Shown here one piece after another: positions 9,438 through 12,116 of a stretch of 12,116 nt of DNA; the first letter of the stretch is position 1; each line of letters starts with the position of its first letter. The notes beneath the pieces were generated by a model that was not told the origin of the DNA, made no database searches, and saw only the letters and a program-made list of their open reading frames with translations. The DNA comes from Choanephora cucurbitarum (Eukaryota > Mucoromycota > Mucoromycetes > Mucorales > Choanephoraceae). The stretch is taken from positions 1 through 12,116 of the forward strand of contig JAIWNI010000304.1 of NCBI GenBank assembly GCA_025331435.1. Reading direction: 5' to 3'. Position numbers and translations under genes: made by a program.

Positions 9438-9479
9438 TGCTACTACTGCGGAAAGAGTAGGTATAACTACAAAGGTGTG
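9438..9479 (+). other. Zinc-knuckle-like remnant in the antisense pseudogene (copy B)
   Basis: Reads CYYCGKSRYNYKGV, matching the copy A remnant. The histidine codon CAT of copy A is TAT (Tyr) here, so another ligand is lost. It is too degraded to work as a knuckle. Confidence 0.35.
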
Positions 9480-10904
9480 AGTATAGATAAGAAGCTATGC
9501 TTTTAGTCAACTACTAGCATAAAAAAAATGAAAGTTGGTATATGTGCATCTTTTTTGATTCAGGATAAAGCTTACCTTTTAGTGTACATTGGATACAAAA
9601 GAGAGAAAAAGAAAAAATGGGGGAATGAGAAAAAATGGCCAGTATTTAGTATAATCTGAGCAGTGATGGGAAGAAAGACTGGTTACCCACCAATAAAAAC
9701 CTGATAAAAGATGACGGAATAGGCGAATGTCTTGGATTTGCATAATATATTACTATAATAAGGTGTATCTTTATTCAAGATGAGTGAGGTATAAAGATGA
9801 AAGATTTCAGTATCAATAACGTCAAGAGATTGATAGAATATACATCATGCACTAAATTAAAAGATGCATGAAAGAAATGCCAAGTTGTACAAATAAACAA
9901 CAGTTAAAAGAATATCAATATTGAAAGATACTCGGAAACCATTGATAATGAGGATGCTTTTAACGAGCAAGCATCGAAACCAAACACGACACTGATAGCA
10001 ACATATGTGGATATAAGTCCGGAAAAAGATTTCATAGGAAGAAGTAGAGAAAGCTGATACATGAGGTGTTCTATCCATCCTATTTTTACATATGAAGGAG
10101 AGCTTTTGTTTGTTCTCTAGATGTTAGATTGATACATGAGCATAGGAATCCAGTAGATCAAGCGAAGGCAAGGTTGTCATGGTTGACCGTAGCACAAAAG
10201 AGAGAATAAACATGATGACAATGTCTTAACGGGGATTTTCCTATTCAACATGACCTATCCTTATAACAGTAACTGTTGATAGTTTGTTCATAGTATCTGA
10301 AAGCCTTACTAGACCCAATGGTAAATTGGTTTAACTTTAGGTACATCATTTGGATCCTTCTAGTAATTTTCAAAAGAAAGAGGCATGAAGCATATACTGT
10401 TAAGTTACAGGCTGTATGCTAAGAGATGACGAGTTCTAATAACAGCTGCTTATTGAATCCTAAATCATCAAAATAAACACCACTTTGAGACCAAGGTAAT
10501 CTATTGCTTGCTATTATTCAGAAATGACGGAAAGTTATTATTTAATGAAAGCCTATATGAGAAGGTATTTGAATGATATATGATTGCAAAAACTTTTGCG
10601 TGAATCTGAGGTAGCAAATTAGATAAAGCTTTGGTTCAAGTTGTTGGATATTTTGAGGTTTCTCTTGCAGCAAAAGTGATGGGTCATTCAAAGAAAGTAA
10701 TCGGCTCTGAGGAAAGTGTGAGCGTTATAATGAGAAAGAAGACAAAGAATGAGAGAAAAAGTGTTCCACAAACCTTTCAATAAGTATACAATGACTGTGT
10801 TTTTATACGAAAGATAACTCATTGCAACGCCTCATTTATAAAGGTACACAAACGAAAGAGGAAGTTGTTTCCTTTTTTTTTTTGCCAACCACCCTACCCT
10901 ATAT

Positions 10905-10910
10905 TTTATT
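10905..10910 (-). promoter_or_regulatory. Possible polyadenylation signal of the copy B transposase
   Basis: The minus strand reads AATAAA 39 bases after the transposase stop, as in copy A. Confidence 0.38.
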
Positions 10911-10949
10911 TACATGTTTACTTCTATTGCGTGTTCTCAAAAAACATCA

Positions 10950-12116
10950 TCACATATCTCTACGCTGTCCAGCTTTTCTACCATCCATCTTTTTGTAATA
11001 AAGGGCGCCCTCCCAAATGACTTTGAACTGACGCTTGTTCGAGTTGAATCTTATGAAACCAACAGAAGTAACTATGTCAACTACATCGCATACTATAATC
11101 TTTCTATCTTGGTTGTCAGCAAAGCAAGTTACAATAGGGATTCCGTATTCATCCATAAAGCTATGTTCAACTAAGGAAAGTACAGCCAAGTGAAAAACCC
11201 TCCTTCCATGCTTGTGTACCAAAAATGTGATGACCTCGCCTGCATACCATGATACTTGCCGAGATCTAAAGGATAAATTAAGTAACAGATAATGGTAAGC
11301 AAATTGAAGATTCTTACCTGGTCGATTCTTTGGCTTGTATGATGACTAAATCATTCGCCCTTCTAACATTTTTTTGATTCTCCCGATGCCACCTTGATTG
11401 AATGACCACATCGCCTATTCTAACTCTAGCCGCCAACTTAATTTTGTTGTTGTCTAAGCGCGATACACCGTTTGGCAACCGACCAAAATACTTTCTTAAA
11501 GCTGATTCTATATCAGAGACTGGTACCTGTGCGATGGACTCAGTTTGATCAAGAGAATGCTCTTCAAATTTCTCCCAGAGCTGGGGCATTGTACCATTGA
11601 TATCATCCGGATGGTCCTCAAACTCATTCTCCCTGATTCTTCTTACTGGTACAAGTCCTTGCTGGTTTAACTGAGCTGTATACGTCTTGAAGTAGTTGTA
11701 TCTTTCAACTAAGTTGCTACTTTCTTTGCCTGAAGCGGATTTTGATTTTGCCAGGTTGGTATACTTTTGTATGGTTCGCTCCAATGATCGGCAGGAATAG
11801 TATCTTAGAGGACCATAACGCTTTATCAGTTCATAGATGTGGTAAGATGCAAAGTGGTTGTTCATCGTCCAGATTCGCTGCATTAGGTTTCCGGCATCAA
11901 TTTCACGGTTTAGATAAGTAGACCAGACGTCGAAAAAACTATAAATGATAGTACATTATCAATAACAAAACATATAGACAAATTGAAATAACAATACCCT
12001 TTCATCTGCTCTAATTCTTGAGTTGATATTGACTGCTGTAGACTGATAGCGCAAGCATTGACCAAACTCATCAAAGCCTTCTTGGTATCTTCATGCTTGA
12101 GTTGAGGGACGATGAT
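10950..12116 (-). CDS. Tnp2-like (CACTA-type) transposase, copy B, C-terminal exons
   Basis: Minus-strand spliced gene entering from the right edge. Exons are 12116-11998, 11938-11318 and 11265-10950; introns are 11997-11939 (59 bp) and 11317-11266 (52 bp), both GT-AG and in frame. The stop is TGA at 10952-10950. The product carries the same GFFDVWSTYLNREIDAGNL and GPLRYYSCRSLERTI segments as copy A and ends in the same KKMDGRKAGQRRDM. In the main exon about 30 of 189 residues differ, all but a few between residues 70 and 165, while the first 62 are identical. No stop or frame break is seen, so this part of the gene may still be functional; the catalytic region lies outside the window. Confidence 0.75.

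Larger units (their letters stand above)
8360..11022 (+). pseudogene. Decayed antisense coding region in the tail of copy B
   Basis: Family not recognised. Plus-strand pieces in order: EPEEQTPCMQWWIQSTEES running to about 8459; a 47-codon stop-free run 8609-8749 (EEWFDNENRFLGFLKYSN); a frame with many stops through 9400 that keeps segments such as FEKTNQSGNTTTDVISNEDS; a zinc-knuckle-like piece at 9438; a 132-codon frame 9662-10057 with four internal stops; EHRNPVDQAKARLSWL around 10138-10190; and a 57-codon stop-free run 10610-10780 (GYFEVSLAAKVMGHSKKVIG) followed by one TAA and open frame to 11022, overlapping the transposase end. The stops at 9743, 9785, 9869 and 9905 have counterparts in copy A. 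Changes such as TGG against TAG and CAT against TAT fit C-to-T decay. Several pieces may be true exons with unplaced introns. Confidence 0.5.
859..12116. repeat. Long inverted repeat: arms 859-5296 and 7681-12116
   Basis: Reading the minus strand from 12116 down to 7681 follows the plus strand from 859 to 5296 almost without length change (4436 against 4438 bases). The arms are separated by the 2384-base retroelement segment. The inner limits are exact: similarity stops at TAGTG (5296) on the left and at CACTA (7681) on the right. The right arm reaches the window edge, so the repeat probably extends beyond. The arms are two opposed copies of one transposon family rather than a perfect palindrome. 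Confidence 0.9.
7681..12116 (-). mobile_element. CACTA-like DNA transposon, copy B, 3' part
   Basis: This is a second member of the family of copy A, in the opposite orientation. Its terminus CACTACGGCTC starts at 7681, directly after the retroelement sequence ending CTGATTA. It continues through the same subterminal repeats, the same 3 kb tail and the 3' exons of the transposase, and leaves the window at 12116, which corresponds to position 859 of copy A. The three bases before the terminus are TTA, whereas those after copy A are ACT, so the two ends do not share a target duplicate, as expected for two insertions. The other end of this copy lies outside the window. Confidence 0.8.

Noticed and set aside
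9857..10078. Minus-strand ORF of 73 codons
   Set aside because: It lies opposite the better-supported antisense pseudogene frame 9662-10057 and has the same Phe/Tyr-rich shadow composition.
859..12116. A single giant palindrome or foldback element
   Set aside because: The arms end exactly at CACTA/TAGTG termini and the spacer is unrelated retroelement sequence interrupted in its RT. Two opposed transposon copies explain this better, though an inverted duplication is not excluded.

Overview
The window looks like repeat-rich DNA from a fungal nuclear genome. Very short GT-AG introns (52-68 bp), AT-rich flanks, a CACTA/Tnp2-type transposase and a Ty3/gypsy retroelement all point this way. The protein style resembles Mucoromycota (Mucorales-like fungi), but that assignment is an impression from family resemblance, not a database result. 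I see no ordinary host gene, rRNA, tRNA or CRISPR array.

Layout: three transposable-element segments abut base to base. (1) Positions 1-5296 are the 3' part of a CACTA-like DNA transposon (copy A, plus strand). It holds four visible exons of the transposase gene, then about 3 kb of tail, then a subterminal repeat cluster, and it ends in TAGTG at 5296. (2) Positions 5297-7680 are an internal piece of a Ty3/gypsy LTR retrotransposon: a short leader, Gag, a CCHC zinc knuckle, an aspartic protease and the first half of the reverse transcriptase. A one-base frame slip lies inside Gag, and the piece is cut off before the RT YxDD motif. (3) Positions 7681-12116 are a second CACTA copy (copy B, minus strand), beginning with CACTA at 7681 and running out of the window inside its transposase. 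Copies A and B point their 3' ends at each other, so 859-5296 and 7681-12116 form an inverted repeat with arms of about 4.4 kb around the retroelement.

The most interesting signals are in how the two arms compare. Most of the arm is roughly 90-98% identical and the inner 260 bp are identical. A sharply bounded block of about 840 bp in the transposase gene (1127-1970 against 11848-11007) is strongly diverged, and its first part differs almost only at synonymous sites. This is a mosaic pattern and suggests recombination or gene conversion between element lineages. In addition, the 3 kb tail of both copies carries, antisense to the transposase, a decayed protein-coding region with a zinc-knuckle-like remnant. 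Its in-frame stops are shared by both copies, so this passenger or second transposon gene was dead, or is spliced in a way I cannot resolve, before the copies separated.
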